A stretch of DNA of 62,107 nucleotides from Planctomycetota bacterium (GTDB lineage: Bacteria; Planctomycetota; UBA8108; UBA1146), in the NCBI GenBank assembly GCA_013911165.1, contig JACETR010000008.1, positions 1-62,107 of the forward strand. The letters run 5' to 3'. Below, piece by piece: positions 1 through 8,762 of the stretch; the stretch's first letter is position 1; each line of letters begins with the position of its first letter. Made by a program: the position numbers and the translations under genes. The notes below the pieces were generated by a model that was not told the DNA's origin, did no database searches, and saw nothing but the letters and a program-made list of their open reading frames with translations.

Positions 1-1167
1 AACTCGGTCTGGATTCTTCAGCCCTTCCTGACACCGGACAGCGGTTCTTCTGGAACCGGATTTGGAGCGACCCTTGCCATCGACGGAAATCTATTGGCAG
101 TGGGATCGCCGATGGACATGGGTAACGAGGCGATGCCAACCGGAAGAGTGCGAATCTATCGCTACCTTCAAGAGTGGGTCCACGAGAGTGATCTGACTGG
201 ATATGCAGGTTCATTTCTCGGAACGGCTCTCGCCATGGACAAGGGAATGATCTTCGCAGGAGCTCCTCTCGATTCGACTTCCGCTGTTCTTGGAGGAGGT
301 GTGAAGTTCTCGGTCAGTGGAGATAAGGATTGCGACGGAGATGGTGAACTCGATGCCTGCGAGATTATCTCAGGGGCTGAAAACGACTGCGATCTCGACG
401 GAATCCCCGATTCCTGTGCCATTGCTGAGGGCTTGGTTGCGGATTGTGATGGGGATCTCGTTCCCGACAGTTGTTCGACCTTTTCAGGAGGTGTTGCGGA
501 TTGTGACGCGGACGGTGTCCCGGACGCATGTTCCACAACTCTGGGTCTGGTGTCGGACTGCAATGAGGATCTGATTCCCGACGTTTGTCAGCAAGACTGC
601 AACCAAAATGGGGAACCGGACGTCTGTGAAGTACTCCTCCCCATAAATGACTGTGATCAGAATGGTCAGCTGGATGAGTGTGAGATCAGCAATGGCCAGT
701 TGTCCGATTGTGACGGAGATGGTCTCCCTGATATCTGTGAAGACGATTGCGACCAGGATGGTCTGCCTGACGTTTGTGCCGTCCTTTCCGGAGTAGTCGA
801 GGATTGCAACGGTAACCTGCATCCGGATGTTTGCGATTTGAGTGATCCACTGTTGAACACGAATGGCAATGGGTACGTAGATGATTGCGAACCGACTTTT
901 ATCCGCGGAGATGCAGATGGTACCCCCGGAGTCCGGCTGGCAGACGCGGTGCTACTGATCTCAAGGGTTTTCGGTGATCTGGTGATCGTCAACTGTGAGG
1001 AAGCCGCTGATGCCAATGGCGATGGATTCCTGGATATTTCTGACGGCCTCTACCTGCTCTTCTATGAGTTTTCCGGTGGGGCCAGTCCACCTTCACCATT
1101 CCCTGAGTGTGGAATTGCCCCTGTTGAGGCTCACTTCTCATGCACTGAACACCCATCCTGTCCCTGA
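1..1167 (+). CDS. Secreted FG-GAP / Ca-binding repeat protein with dockerin-like C-terminus (5' partial)
   Basis: The reading frame is open from base 1, so the gene starts upstream of the window; the first in-window start-like codon (TTG at 94) is not its beginning. The visible N-terminal part has FG-GAP (beta-propeller) style blades such as GFGATLAIDGNLLAVGSP. Next come about ten DCDxDGxPDxC calcium-binding type repeats. The C-terminus has a paired EF-hand-like module starting FIRGD and ending around PFPECG, the same module seen in two other secreted proteins in this window. These architectures are typical of exported surface proteins of Planctomycetota; that is family knowledge, and the ligand is unknown. 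The stop lies one base from the stop of the convergent addA gene, leaving no space for a terminator. Confidence 0.85.
   Translation, partial: NSVWILQPFLTPDSGSSGTGFGATLAIDGNLLAVGSPMDMGNEAMPTGRVRIYRYLQEWVHESDLTGYAGSFLGTALAMDKGMIFAGAPLDSTSAVLGGGVKFSVSGDKDCDGDGELDACEIISGAENDCDLDGIPDSCAIAEGLVADCDGDLVPDSCSTFSGGVADCDADGVPDACSTTLGLVSDCNEDLIPDVCQQDCNQNGEPDVCEVLLPINDCDQNGQLDECEISNGQLSDCDGDGLPDICEDDCDQDGLPDVCAVLSGVVEDCNGNLHPDVCDLSDPLLNTNGNGYVDDCEPTFIRGDADGTPGVRLADAVLLISRVFGDLVIVNCEEAADANGDGFLDISDGLYLLFYEFSGGASPPSPFPECGIAPVEAHFSCTEHPSCP
328..891 (+). repeat. Tandem DCDxDGxPDxC-type coding repeats
   Basis: About ten in-frame units of 13 to 19 codons share the pattern D-C-D/N-x-D/N-x-x-P/L-D-x-C, followed by a degenerate last unit ending VDDCE. 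The regular Asp and Cys spacing resembles thrombospondin type 3 calcium-binding repeats. DNA identity between units is moderate, so they are not a recent expansion. The reverse strand of this repeat stays open by chance and should not be called as genes. Confidence 0.85.
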
Positions 1168-1168
1168 T

Positions 1169-4100
1169 TCAGGGTAGGCTGGAAAGGTCCAGTGAAGTGA
1201 ATGTACCGGAATTGATATGGGCGATTTTCAAATCGATGTTTTCGATGGGGATCCCCCAGCCACTATGTACTGCCTGGCGATACTTTTGCATCTGCTCCTG
1301 ATACTTTTCGATCAGTTCCGCTGAGTCCTTGGCCAGAGTATCCGTTTTGAAATCGATCAACTCAGCGCTCACCACTTGATTCCCGATCTTTCGCATGGCC
1401 ATGCGGTCAATGACACCGTGAAAATCACGATCACCGATTCGGGTCAGGATCGGGATTTCCATTTCCACAACGACTTGATCATCGCCTTCGCAGCCCAATC
1501 GTTGTCGGGTCAGATTCTCGTCGAAGATTTCTGCGAAAGGTCCCTTGGTGAATGCTTCGCAGACGAGAGTCACTGCCTCCTGATGGAGAGACTCTTCACG
1601 CGGGAATCGTGACTTGAGACTCTCCATGGCGACAGTCGGAGACAGCTCGTTCCACAAGCACTGTTCCAGCAAGTGGTGAGAGAGGTTTCCGAGTTGTAAT
1701 GCCTTGCGACGGGAGGCAGTCAAATGTCCCGCTCTTCCGGAAGCCCTGCTCGCCCTTTCCTTTAGGGAATTCGGTTCCGGGCGACGACTGCCGACCGATA
1801 TTCGGGCACGCTCACCGCTTTTCCCATCGGATGAATGATTTTCGGGTTTGCCGATTTCGTACAAAACATTGCCGGCGAAGAGTTCTGCACCCGGTGCCAG
1901 TTTTTGGACGAGAAGAGAGGCGTAAGAGTCCGATGAGTACTCTCCCTTTTTGGGTGGTTTCGGCAGCAGCATGATCAGAGTGTGCTTTGCTCTGGTCATG
2001 GCGACATACAACAGGCAGAGAGCTTCGGTGAGCCGTTGATCCCGACTCTGCTGATACATTTGGGGGTAGGGTTCACCGACCAGGGAGAGGTGTTTCTTGC
2101 CAACGTATCGTGACAGGTGGACCGGCTGAAAATCGTTCTCGAGTGTGAGAAGGCCTGGAATCACCTGGAACCAGCGGAAATCCAGTTCGGGAAGGATGAC
2201 GGAATCGAACTCAAGACCTTTGGCCTGATGAATCGTCATCACTTGTACAGGAGATCCCCCCGGTCGCGGAACGGACCGGTTGCGCAATCCCTCAATCAGG
2301 TCTGCCAGTCGCAGGCCATGAAATCCGATCGATCTCAACTGCTCCATGAACTGCTGGATACGCAACTGATCTTCCTCGCTACAGACCTTTGCCAATTCAT
2401 CGCAGATGGGGCTGAAGACTTCTGGTAATCCCTCTGAATAGATTCGCTCCCGGAGTTCATCGAGAATGGATCTCCACGGGCTGTCAGGATCCTTTTTCAG
2501 GATCCCCGGGAGTGGCGAGCGTTCCACTGCCACTCCAAGAGTGCTGTCACCGGGATGTTCGATCCACTCGAGCAGAGCGATCAGTCGACCGACAGCAGGC
2601 GAATCGGTCAGAGGGTTACCGCGTTCTTCACTGGCTTCGATGCCCTTTGCTTTCAGTGCGTTGACCAAATGGGAAATCTGCTGATTTTTACGGACGAGAA
2701 TGGCAATGGTGCCATCGGGTGAGAGCTGCTGAAGTCTTTCAACTTCGGCAAGGGTATCGAGATAGGGACAGATTTTACTCGACTTGCCTTCATGCTCATT
2801 GGCAATCCGCAATGTCACATGACCCGCTTCCAGGGGAGCACGCGGAGTTGCCACGCGATGTTCATCGAAGAGGGTGCTCCACTTGTCGACAGCCGCCTGA
2901 TCCTCTATTTCCGGTGCTGCAGAACCGAGATCTCCAAAGGTCTGGTTCACACACTCCAGAATTGGAGCTGATGATCTCCAGGATTCGTCGAATCGTTCCT
3001 CGGATCCAGGCAAAAGTTTTTGTTCAAACAGGTCCATCACTTCAGCCCGGCCTCCGCGCCAGCCATAGATGGCCTGTTTGCTGTCTCCGACGCAAAAAAT
3101 CGATCTTCCACCGGCACTGTCCGCTGCCAACTCATCGATCAGGGGATCAAGAACCGCAAACTGAATCAGAGAGGTATCCTGAAACTCATCGAGAAGGAGA
3201 TGTCTGACCGAAGCATCCATGCGGTCATCGACGAGACCCAGCTGGCCAAGAACACGGGCTTGCAGAAGAGCCACAGGGACATCGTTGTAGTTGAGGCCGC
3301 CCTGTTCCTTGAGTCCGCGGCTTCTTTCGGTGTCGTACTTCTGTAAAAACTCACCGGTGGACTGATTCTGTACTCGAATCAATGCGGAGTAATCACTGCC
3401 CAACTGTTGGAGAAAGGTCTGAATCGCTTCGAAAAGGTCGTCGTCTATTTCGACCCGGTCAAAGATTCGTTCACCCTGAATCACCTTGGACAAAAGACCT
3501 TTTTCACAGGCAGCGAGCCTCGTCAAAAGATCTTCTCCCCAGACTTCCTGAAGTGTTCGCAGGCCATTCTCCCAGTGTTTGCGTTTCTTTTTGCCTGCTT
3601 TGTCTTTGGGGCATTCGAATCGGAGAACAGTTTCCCATGCACGTTCGAGGTCTGCAGGTTTGGGGCCTCCACAGTCAGCGGGCAACTCCCAGGCTTGTGG
3701 GGGAAACTCGCGCCATTTTTCGTGGAAGTCAGTGACGAGCCTGTCAAGATCCGCAGCAACCTGACTGCTGAGCTTTCCCTTATTGAGGCGGTGCATCAAT
3801 TGGCGGGCTTCCCGGGTTCCCTCTTCTTCCAGAATCTTCTGGATTGCTCCGGTGCGAATCTTGTTCAGGGATTCTTCATCAAGAATTTGCCAGCCTGGAG
3901 AGAGATCGCATTCGTATGTAAACCCTGTGGCGATACGCGAGAAGAAGGCATCCAGAGTAGAGACCTGACATTTGTGGAGTACAGAGAGCATCTGAGTCAG
4001 TGCGGGTTCAATCCGGTTCCTGATGGCCTCTTCCTGAGAGGTGGCTTCCAGTTCCGAAACGAGTTGAGTAAACCCTTCCAGTTTCAGGGCATGGCTCAAC

Positions 4101-4309
4101 TCTGACAGTCCCTTGGGTTCGAGTGCCTTCAGCAATCTGTCGAGGATTCTTTCCATGATTTCCCCGGCAGCAGTACGGGTGAAGGTCACTGCCAGAATGG
4201 AATCGGCGGACTCTCCACAGAGAATCAATCCCAGATAACGGGTCGTCAGGGCGTAGGTTTTTCCGGAGCCGGCGCTGGCCCGAATCATTCGGTGATAGGG
4301 GAAACTCAT
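1169..4309 (-). CDS. addA: UvrD/Rep-family helicase-nuclease, AddA-like
   Basis: This 1046-residue protein carries a superfamily 1 P-loop at residues 11-18 (ASAGSGKT), later UvrD helicase motifs (LLLDEFQDTS, GDSKQAIYGWRGG, MTIHQAKGLEFDSV, YVAMTRAKHTL), and a C-terminal RecB-type nuclease with ELIDFKTDT. That layout fits AddA (RecB-like), the translocating helicase-nuclease that resects double-strand breaks for RecA loading. Its ATG overlaps the stop of addB by four bases (ATGA), so the two are translationally coupled and probably form one complex. GAGG lies about 8 bases before the ATG. Length is close to the usual 1000-1250 residues. RecB is the alternative name; the AddB-like neighbour favours AddA. 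Confidence 0.87.
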   Translation of the reverse strand: MSFPYHRMIRASAGSGKTYALTTRYLGLILCGESADSILAVTFTRTAAGEIMERILDRLLKALEPKGLSELSHALKLEGFTQLVSELEATSQEEAIRNRIEPALTQMLSVLHKCQVSTLDAFFSRIATGFTYECDLSPGWQILDEESLNKIRTGAIQKILEEEGTREARQLMHRLNKGKLSSQVAADLDRLVTDFHEKWREFPPQAWELPADCGGPKPADLERAWETVLRFECPKDKAGKKKRKHWENGLRTLQEVWGEDLLTRLAACEKGLLSKVIQGERIFDRVEIDDDLFEAIQTFLQQLGSDYSALIRVQNQSTGEFLQKYDTERSRGLKEQGGLNYNDVPVALLQARVLGQLGLVDDRMDASVRHLLLDEFQDTSLIQFAVLDPLIDELAADSAGGRSIFCVGDSKQAIYGWRGGRAEVMDLFEQKLLPGSEERFDESWRSSAPILECVNQTFGDLGSAAPEIEDQAAVDKWSTLFDEHRVATPRAPLEAGHVTLRIANEHEGKSSKICPYLDTLAEVERLQQLSPDGTIAILVRKNQQISHLVNALKAKGIEASEERGNPLTDSPAVGRLIALLEWIEHPGDSTLGVAVERSPLPGILKKDPDSPWRSILDELRERIYSEGLPEVFSPICDELAKVCSEEDQLRIQQFMEQLRSIGFHGLRLADLIEGLRNRSVPRPGGSPVQVMTIHQAKGLEFDSVILPELDFRWFQVIPGLLTLENDFQPVHLSRYVGKKHLSLVGEPYPQMYQQSRDQRLTEALCLLYVAMTRAKHTLIMLLPKPPKKGEYSSDSYASLLVQKLAPGAELFAGNVLYEIGKPENHSSDGKSGERARISVGSRRPEPNSLKERASRASGRAGHLTASRRKALQLGNLSHHLLEQCLWNELSPTVAMESLKSRFPREESLHQEAVTLVCEAFTKGPFAEIFDENLTRQRLGCEGDDQVVVEMEIPILTRIGDRDFHGVIDRMAMRKIGNQVVSAELIDFKTDTLAKDSAELIEKYQEQMQKYRQAVHSGWGIPIENIDLKIAHINSGTFTSLDLSSLP

Positions 4310-7089
4310 GCCTCCACCTCATCTTCCGCGGAGACTTCCAGCATTGCCGAAAGACTTTTCTCAGCATCGATGACCACGCCTGCAAGGGCGCGGTCCCATG
4401 GGGGAGTCAACACTTCGAGGATTCGTTCTTCGGGAGAGAGAATCTCCGAAGCGATTTCATGGGCACGCGCGATGGCATCATCGAAGTCGTCGTCGGTCCA
4501 TGCTGCGATTTGAACCGAGCGGGCCGAAGTGGTTCCCGGAAGATTGAAAAATCCGACCTCCGGATCCGCTGGCAGCTGAATGCCCTCAAGAACCAGAGTG
4601 GACGCGAAATGACGATACAGGGGGAGTTGCAGTTTTTTCCACTCCGTATCCCTCCCTGGTCGCCTTCCATGATCCTTTTCTGGAGAAGGTCCCTGTTCAC
4701 TGGTTTTGTAGTCGAGGATGCGCCACTCACCGGTTTTTTCATTGCGATCAACTCGATCGATTCTGCCTGAGACTCCGATGCTTCCTTCCGGAACGGTCAA
4801 TCTGCAGTGTTCCGGATCGAGTGCAATCTCCGTGGCCATGATTTTCCAACCCTGAAAACGCAGTGTGGTTTGTTGGGTCGCCCAGATCTCGAGTCGCGCC
4901 CGTGCCTGCTCAACCTGGACCAGAACGGCTGCTCGGGGATGCTGTGCCAGTTTTATTCGGCAGTATTGGTCGAGAAGGGACTCGACCGCTTCGAGAATGG
5001 CATCCCTGTCCTTGAGATCGCGCAGCGCTTCGTTTTTTCCGTACGTCTCCAGAACCCAATGAACCATGTTTCCGAATGCCATTGGCGACAGTTGCAAATC
5101 ACGATCGTGACACTCGGAGCAGTTGAGGGTGCGTTCCAGTTGAAAGAGGACGGGGTCCGCAATCCAGCGGGCGAATCCGGTTACCGAAATTTTTTCAGGA
5201 ACGGGTGCATCGATCGATCGAGGGGGGCCCAGATCGGCTGATTCTTCAACGGACTCTGTGATTTGCTCTTTCAAGAGCACCCGCTTGTCGGGCTGGAGGA
5301 AATCTCTCAGTCGTTGAACTCCCGCTTCACCGCGGAGCAGGAGACGGGAGGGAAGTTGCGGATTTCCCTGCGAATCTCTGGCTGAAAGAGCAACGACAGT
5401 GTGACGTCGTCCATCGACCAGGCTGCGAAGCAGGTGAGTATCGCGGGCGACCCTTTCCTCATAGCCGGGGATTCCCAGCTCCCTTCTCAAAGATTCGGGA
5501 ATCAGGGGATCGGAGGTCAGTGATCCTGACAGTTTTCCTTCGCTGATACCGGTCAGTATCAAGTGGGGAGCTTCATCCATCGCCAGTTCAAGCCAGCCGA
5601 GTCCCTGAATTGAGGAGGGGTCATTCTCTTCAGGAATCAGGGAGTCCATCGTCAAGGCGCAAACGAGACTGACAAAGTTGTCTGCGGCCAGACGCAATTC
5701 TGTTTGAGGACCACACTCACGCAAATTCTCGAGAGTCTCGATGAGCAGATCTCCCTCGCCCTCGGGAATCAGTGGGAATCCATCGGCATCTGTTCCGACG
5801 AGATTTCCGAGAACTTGCAGATATTGGTCGATTCGCAGATGTAAAAGATCCTCGTCACTCATGAGAGGAGACAGTTGTTCCTGCAAGTGAAGGAGTGCAG
5901 GAGGAGCGTTCGGGTCTTCTGCCTGATCCGGTTGACGCTCCGTGCTCCAGCGATCGAGATCTTTCAGGACTTCGACCTCGGTACCTTTATGGTCCGTTCT
6001 CATGGGCAGTCGTTTCAGCACGAGTGGGTGGCGTGCGAGCCCGGAAAATGCGGAAAAGGAGCCTCCAGCAACGACCCTTCGTATCCCTTCAACCAGTCGA
6101 CCCGTAGAGGTCAGCGAGTGGGGTTTTCCTGCAGCAGGGTGGATTCCCATGCCATGTCGACGAAGACCCTCGGTTAACCATGGGGTCAAATCCTCATCCA
6201 GCAGGCCGAGGGAGACGTCCTCCATCTTTTCGATCGAGGTCTGGTCGGAGATGTGATGAATGACGGCGAGGGTCAGGTCCGCAGGTTGGTCGGCAACGAT
6301 CATGGGAATCGCATCGGCGAGTTCCAGCTGCGACCACATTTCGGGGATCGGCCGTCCCCAGTCGTCGTAGAGATTCTGGTCTTCACTTTCGGCATCGATC
6401 CAGATCTGACAGAGGCAATGTTTCTCGAGCCATTCTCGCGTCGTTGACGGCAACTCGAGAATTCCGATCAGGATGACCTTTCTGTGGGCTTCACGAGGGG
6501 AAGCCTGGCTGAATCCCCCGGGGTGGACTCCCCAATTGCGCAACAACTCCAGACGGGAATTTTCCAATTCCTCGACCACGAGTAATCGTTTGGCCGCTTC
6601 GGTATCGCGGGGGGCAATGCAGTGGGCGGCAGCCCCGGGGTTGGACCCCTCCTGTTTGAGTTGACGAACGGTATTTGAGAGAAGTTGGCCGACTTTTAAC
6701 AATCCGGTGGCATTCCCGCTGGTGGTTTCCTCAACTCCCAGTGACTCTTTCTGCGCGAGGGAGGCGGCCTGAAGGGTCATTAACCAGGAGAGTCTCTCTT
6801 CTTCGGGAGTGATCCGCGGAAGGTCCCGATCGATGAGTTGGGTCTCCAATTGACCCGGAGTCTCAATTTCAGGGGGGAGAAGACCGACTCCACGGTCATG
6901 GCTGATTTGCGTCAGTTGTCGAAGGAGGAGGCGGGCGGCCCTGCTACCCGGAAGAACCACCAGGCGGTCCCTGAGATCGATGGGGCCGGAATCACCAGAT
7001 TCACCAGAGACCTCTGCGATCAGGCGCTCGGCAGCGGCCCGCAGGAATCCATGGGATTTTCCCAGAAAGTGACGTTCGACCCTCGACAT
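4306..7089 (-). CDS. addB: AddB-like double-strand-break repair nuclease
   Basis: About 927 residues. The N-terminal helicase-like region has LPGSRAARLLL where a P-loop would be, so it lacks a Walker A lysine, as in alphaproteobacterial-type AddB. The C-terminus has a PD-(D/E)XK nuclease core (GRIDRVDR, then ILDYKTS). It should partner AddA in end resection. I chose the ATG at 7089 because a very strong purine-rich Shine-Dalgarno lies just upstream; a longer in-frame start at 7140 would add 17 residues. The iron-sulfur cysteine set of Bacillus AddB is not evident. The gene starts a divergent pair with the iron-sulfur/NrfD gene at 7227. Confidence 0.8.
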   Translation of the reverse strand: MSRVERHFLGKSHGFLRAAAERLIAEVSGESGDSGPIDLRDRLVVLPGSRAARLLLRQLTQISHDRGVGLLPPEIETPGQLETQLIDRDLPRITPEEERLSWLMTLQAASLAQKESLGVEETTSGNATGLLKVGQLLSNTVRQLKQEGSNPGAAAHCIAPRDTEAAKRLLVVEELENSRLELLRNWGVHPGGFSQASPREAHRKVILIGILELPSTTREWLEKHCLCQIWIDAESEDQNLYDDWGRPIPEMWSQLELADAIPMIVADQPADLTLAVIHHISDQTSIEKMEDVSLGLLDEDLTPWLTEGLRRHGMGIHPAAGKPHSLTSTGRLVEGIRRVVAGGSFSAFSGLARHPLVLKRLPMRTDHKGTEVEVLKDLDRWSTERQPDQAEDPNAPPALLHLQEQLSPLMSDEDLLHLRIDQYLQVLGNLVGTDADGFPLIPEGEGDLLIETLENLRECGPQTELRLAADNFVSLVCALTMDSLIPEENDPSSIQGLGWLELAMDEAPHLILTGISEGKLSGSLTSDPLIPESLRRELGIPGYEERVARDTHLLRSLVDGRRHTVVALSARDSQGNPQLPSRLLLRGEAGVQRLRDFLQPDKRVLLKEQITESVEESADLGPPRSIDAPVPEKISVTGFARWIADPVLFQLERTLNCSECHDRDLQLSPMAFGNMVHWVLETYGKNEALRDLKDRDAILEAVESLLDQYCRIKLAQHPRAAVLVQVEQARARLEIWATQQTTLRFQGWKIMATEIALDPEHCRLTVPEGSIGVSGRIDRVDRNEKTGEWRILDYKTSEQGPSPEKDHGRRPGRDTEWKKLQLPLYRHFASTLVLEGIQLPADPEVGFFNLPGTTSARSVQIAAWTDDDFDDAIARAHEIASEILSPEERILEVLTPPWDRALAGVVIDAEKSLSAMLEVSAEDEVEA

Positions 7090-7093
7090 GGGG

Positions 7094-7107
7094 CTTCCTC
7101 CCTCCTT
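7094..7107 (-). promoter_or_regulatory. Ribosome binding site that decides the addB start
   Basis: Read on the minus strand the sequence is AAGGAGGGAGGAAG, ending four bases before the ATG at 7089. The AAGGAGG core is 11 bases from the ATG and a second GGAGGA copy is closer. No comparable site precedes the alternative start at 7140. Confidence 0.7.
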
Positions 7108-7226
7108 CAGATTTACGCCTGAAGTGTCAGAAACTGACAAGGTCTGAACTTGCAGGCTGAAAAGTTCCCCGTCAAGACGGTCCGTACTGATGGCCTCTGG
7201 GCCTTCCCAAGGGTAAATTCAACCCC

Positions 7227-8750
7227 ATGGCTTCCCACACTGACCCCTCCTATGGATTCGTGATCGACAACCGCAGCTGCATCGGTTGCCACGCCTGTAC
7301 AGTGGCGTGCAAGACCGAGCACTCTGATCCGGTCGGGATCAACAAGACTTGGGTCCAATATCTGGAAAAAGGGGTTCATCCCCGGGCAGAGCGTGCCTTC
7401 CATGTTTTGCGATGCAATCACTGTGCAGATGCTCCCTGTGTGGAAATTTGCCCCACAGCCAGCCTCTCCGTTCGCAAGGACGCCATCGTCGATTTTGATC
7501 CCGGGAGATGCATTGGCTGCAAAGCGTGTATGCAGGCCTGTCCTTACGATGCCATCGATATCCACCCGGAGACGGGGACCGCGACAAAATGCAATTATTG
7601 CAGTCACCGTGTCGATGCCGGTCGAGAACCGGCATGTGCTGTCGTGTGTCCGACGGGAGCGATCGTGACGGGAGACCTCGCTGATCCAGAGAGCCGCATT
7701 GCACGATTGGTGGCGGGTGAACCGACGATGGTTCGCAAACCGGAAAAAGGAACCCGTCCCAAGATTCATTACATCGAAGGTCATGTAGAAGCTCTCGATC
7801 CGCTCGCCAGTCAGAGACCACAGAGAACACTTTGGGGTCAAAGACAGGAGGATGGGACCGACGATGCCGAGAACCCGGTGACATACCAGCGGGGAGCTCC
7901 GACGCGGACCTACGACATCCAGCAGCGTCACGCCCTCAGCTGGGGCTGGAAGGTCAGTGCGTACCTGTGGACCAAGTCGATTGCTGCCGGAGCACTGATG
8001 GTTCCCGCACTGCTTTGGCCCTTTGAAAGACGAAGTCTGATCGATGGGGCCCTCGACATCGCCTGGCCTCTGGCGTTGATCTTCATGGCTGTGACCGGAG
8101 TCTTGCTGGTCGCCGACCTGAAGAGACCGGAGAGATTCCTCTGGGTTCTTTTGCGGCCTCAATGGTCCTCCTGGCTCGTCCGTGGAGCCTATGGAATCAC
8201 TCTCTACAACGGAGTTCTGGTTGCAGGCTGGTGGTTGGGTGAGAGCAGTTCGAGTGGTCTCGGTGCACTGTTGTTACTGGCAGGGGGAGTCCTCGGTACT
8301 TTTGTCGCAGCCTACTCCGGCTGGCTCTTCGGCCAGGCGAAGGGAAGGGACATGTGGCAATCGGCCCTGTCGCCACTCCATCTGGGGCTGCAAGCTGTCG
8401 TAGCCGGAGCGGCCGCACTCTGGTTGTTGAACCCCGGTGAGCTGGGAGAACTCAAGGGCCTGTTACTCTTCTCCCTGATTCTGGAAACCCCTTTTGTTTT
8501 GCTCGATGTCCATGGACGCCATTCTACCGAAGCTGCCCGTCGTGCTGCCCACTCGATTCTGGAAGGGCGACGTGCACGGATCTACTGGGTGGGGGTCCTG
8601 GGCCTGGGGAAATTGGTTCCATTACTGTGGATCTCATTCCTCGATACCGGATCGGGATTGGCCGTCATCCCCGCGCTGTTGGCGTTGCTGGGAATTGCCC
8701 TTTGGGAACACCTGTGGGTGGAGGCTCCGCAACGCCTCCCCCTGGCATGA
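7227..8750 (+). CDS. Four-cluster ferredoxin fused to NrfD-like membrane subunit
   Basis: The N-terminal ~150 residues hold 16 cysteines in four 4Fe-4S sets (C18/21/24/28, C63/66/71/75, C95/98/101/105, C122/125/137/141), as in electron-transfer subunits of complex iron-sulfur molybdoenzymes. From about residue 230 to the end there are repeated hydrophobic segments, starting GWKVSAYLWTKSIAAGA, typical of the NrfD/DmsC-like quinone-interacting membrane subunit. The two are usually separate genes, so this 507-residue protein is a fusion. It is followed after 12 bases by the molybdopterin catalytic subunit, so together they should form a quinone-linked oxidoreductase. No signal peptide is visible at the N-terminus, which suggests the iron-sulfur part faces the cytoplasm. 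Direction of electron flow is not decidable here. Confidence 0.88.
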   Translation: MASHTDPSYGFVIDNRSCIGCHACTVACKTEHSDPVGINKTWVQYLEKGVHPRAERAFHVLRCNHCADAPCVEICPTASLSVRKDAIVDFDPGRCIGCKACMQACPYDAIDIHPETGTATKCNYCSHRVDAGREPACAVVCPTGAIVTGDLADPESRIARLVAGEPTMVRKPEKGTRPKIHYIEGHVEALDPLASQRPQRTLWGQRQEDGTDDAENPVTYQRGAPTRTYDIQQRHALSWGWKVSAYLWTKSIAAGALMVPALLWPFERRSLIDGALDIAWPLALIFMAVTGVLLVADLKRPERFLWVLLRPQWSSWLVRGAYGITLYNGVLVAGWWLGESSSSGLGALLLLAGGVLGTFVAAYSGWLFGQAKGRDMWQSALSPLHLGLQAVVAGAAALWLLNPGELGELKGLLLFSLILETPFVLLDVHGRHSTEAARRAAHSILEGRRARIYWVGVLGLGKLVPLLWISFLDTGSGLAVIPALLALLGIALWEHLWVEAPQRLPLA

Positions 8751-8762
8751 GGAGAGATCAGC

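Noticed and set aside
7113..8162. 349-codon minus-strand open frame antisense to the iron-sulfur/NrfD gene
   Set aside because: The plus strand encodes 16 ordered cysteines and clear membrane segments; the antisense product has no family features.
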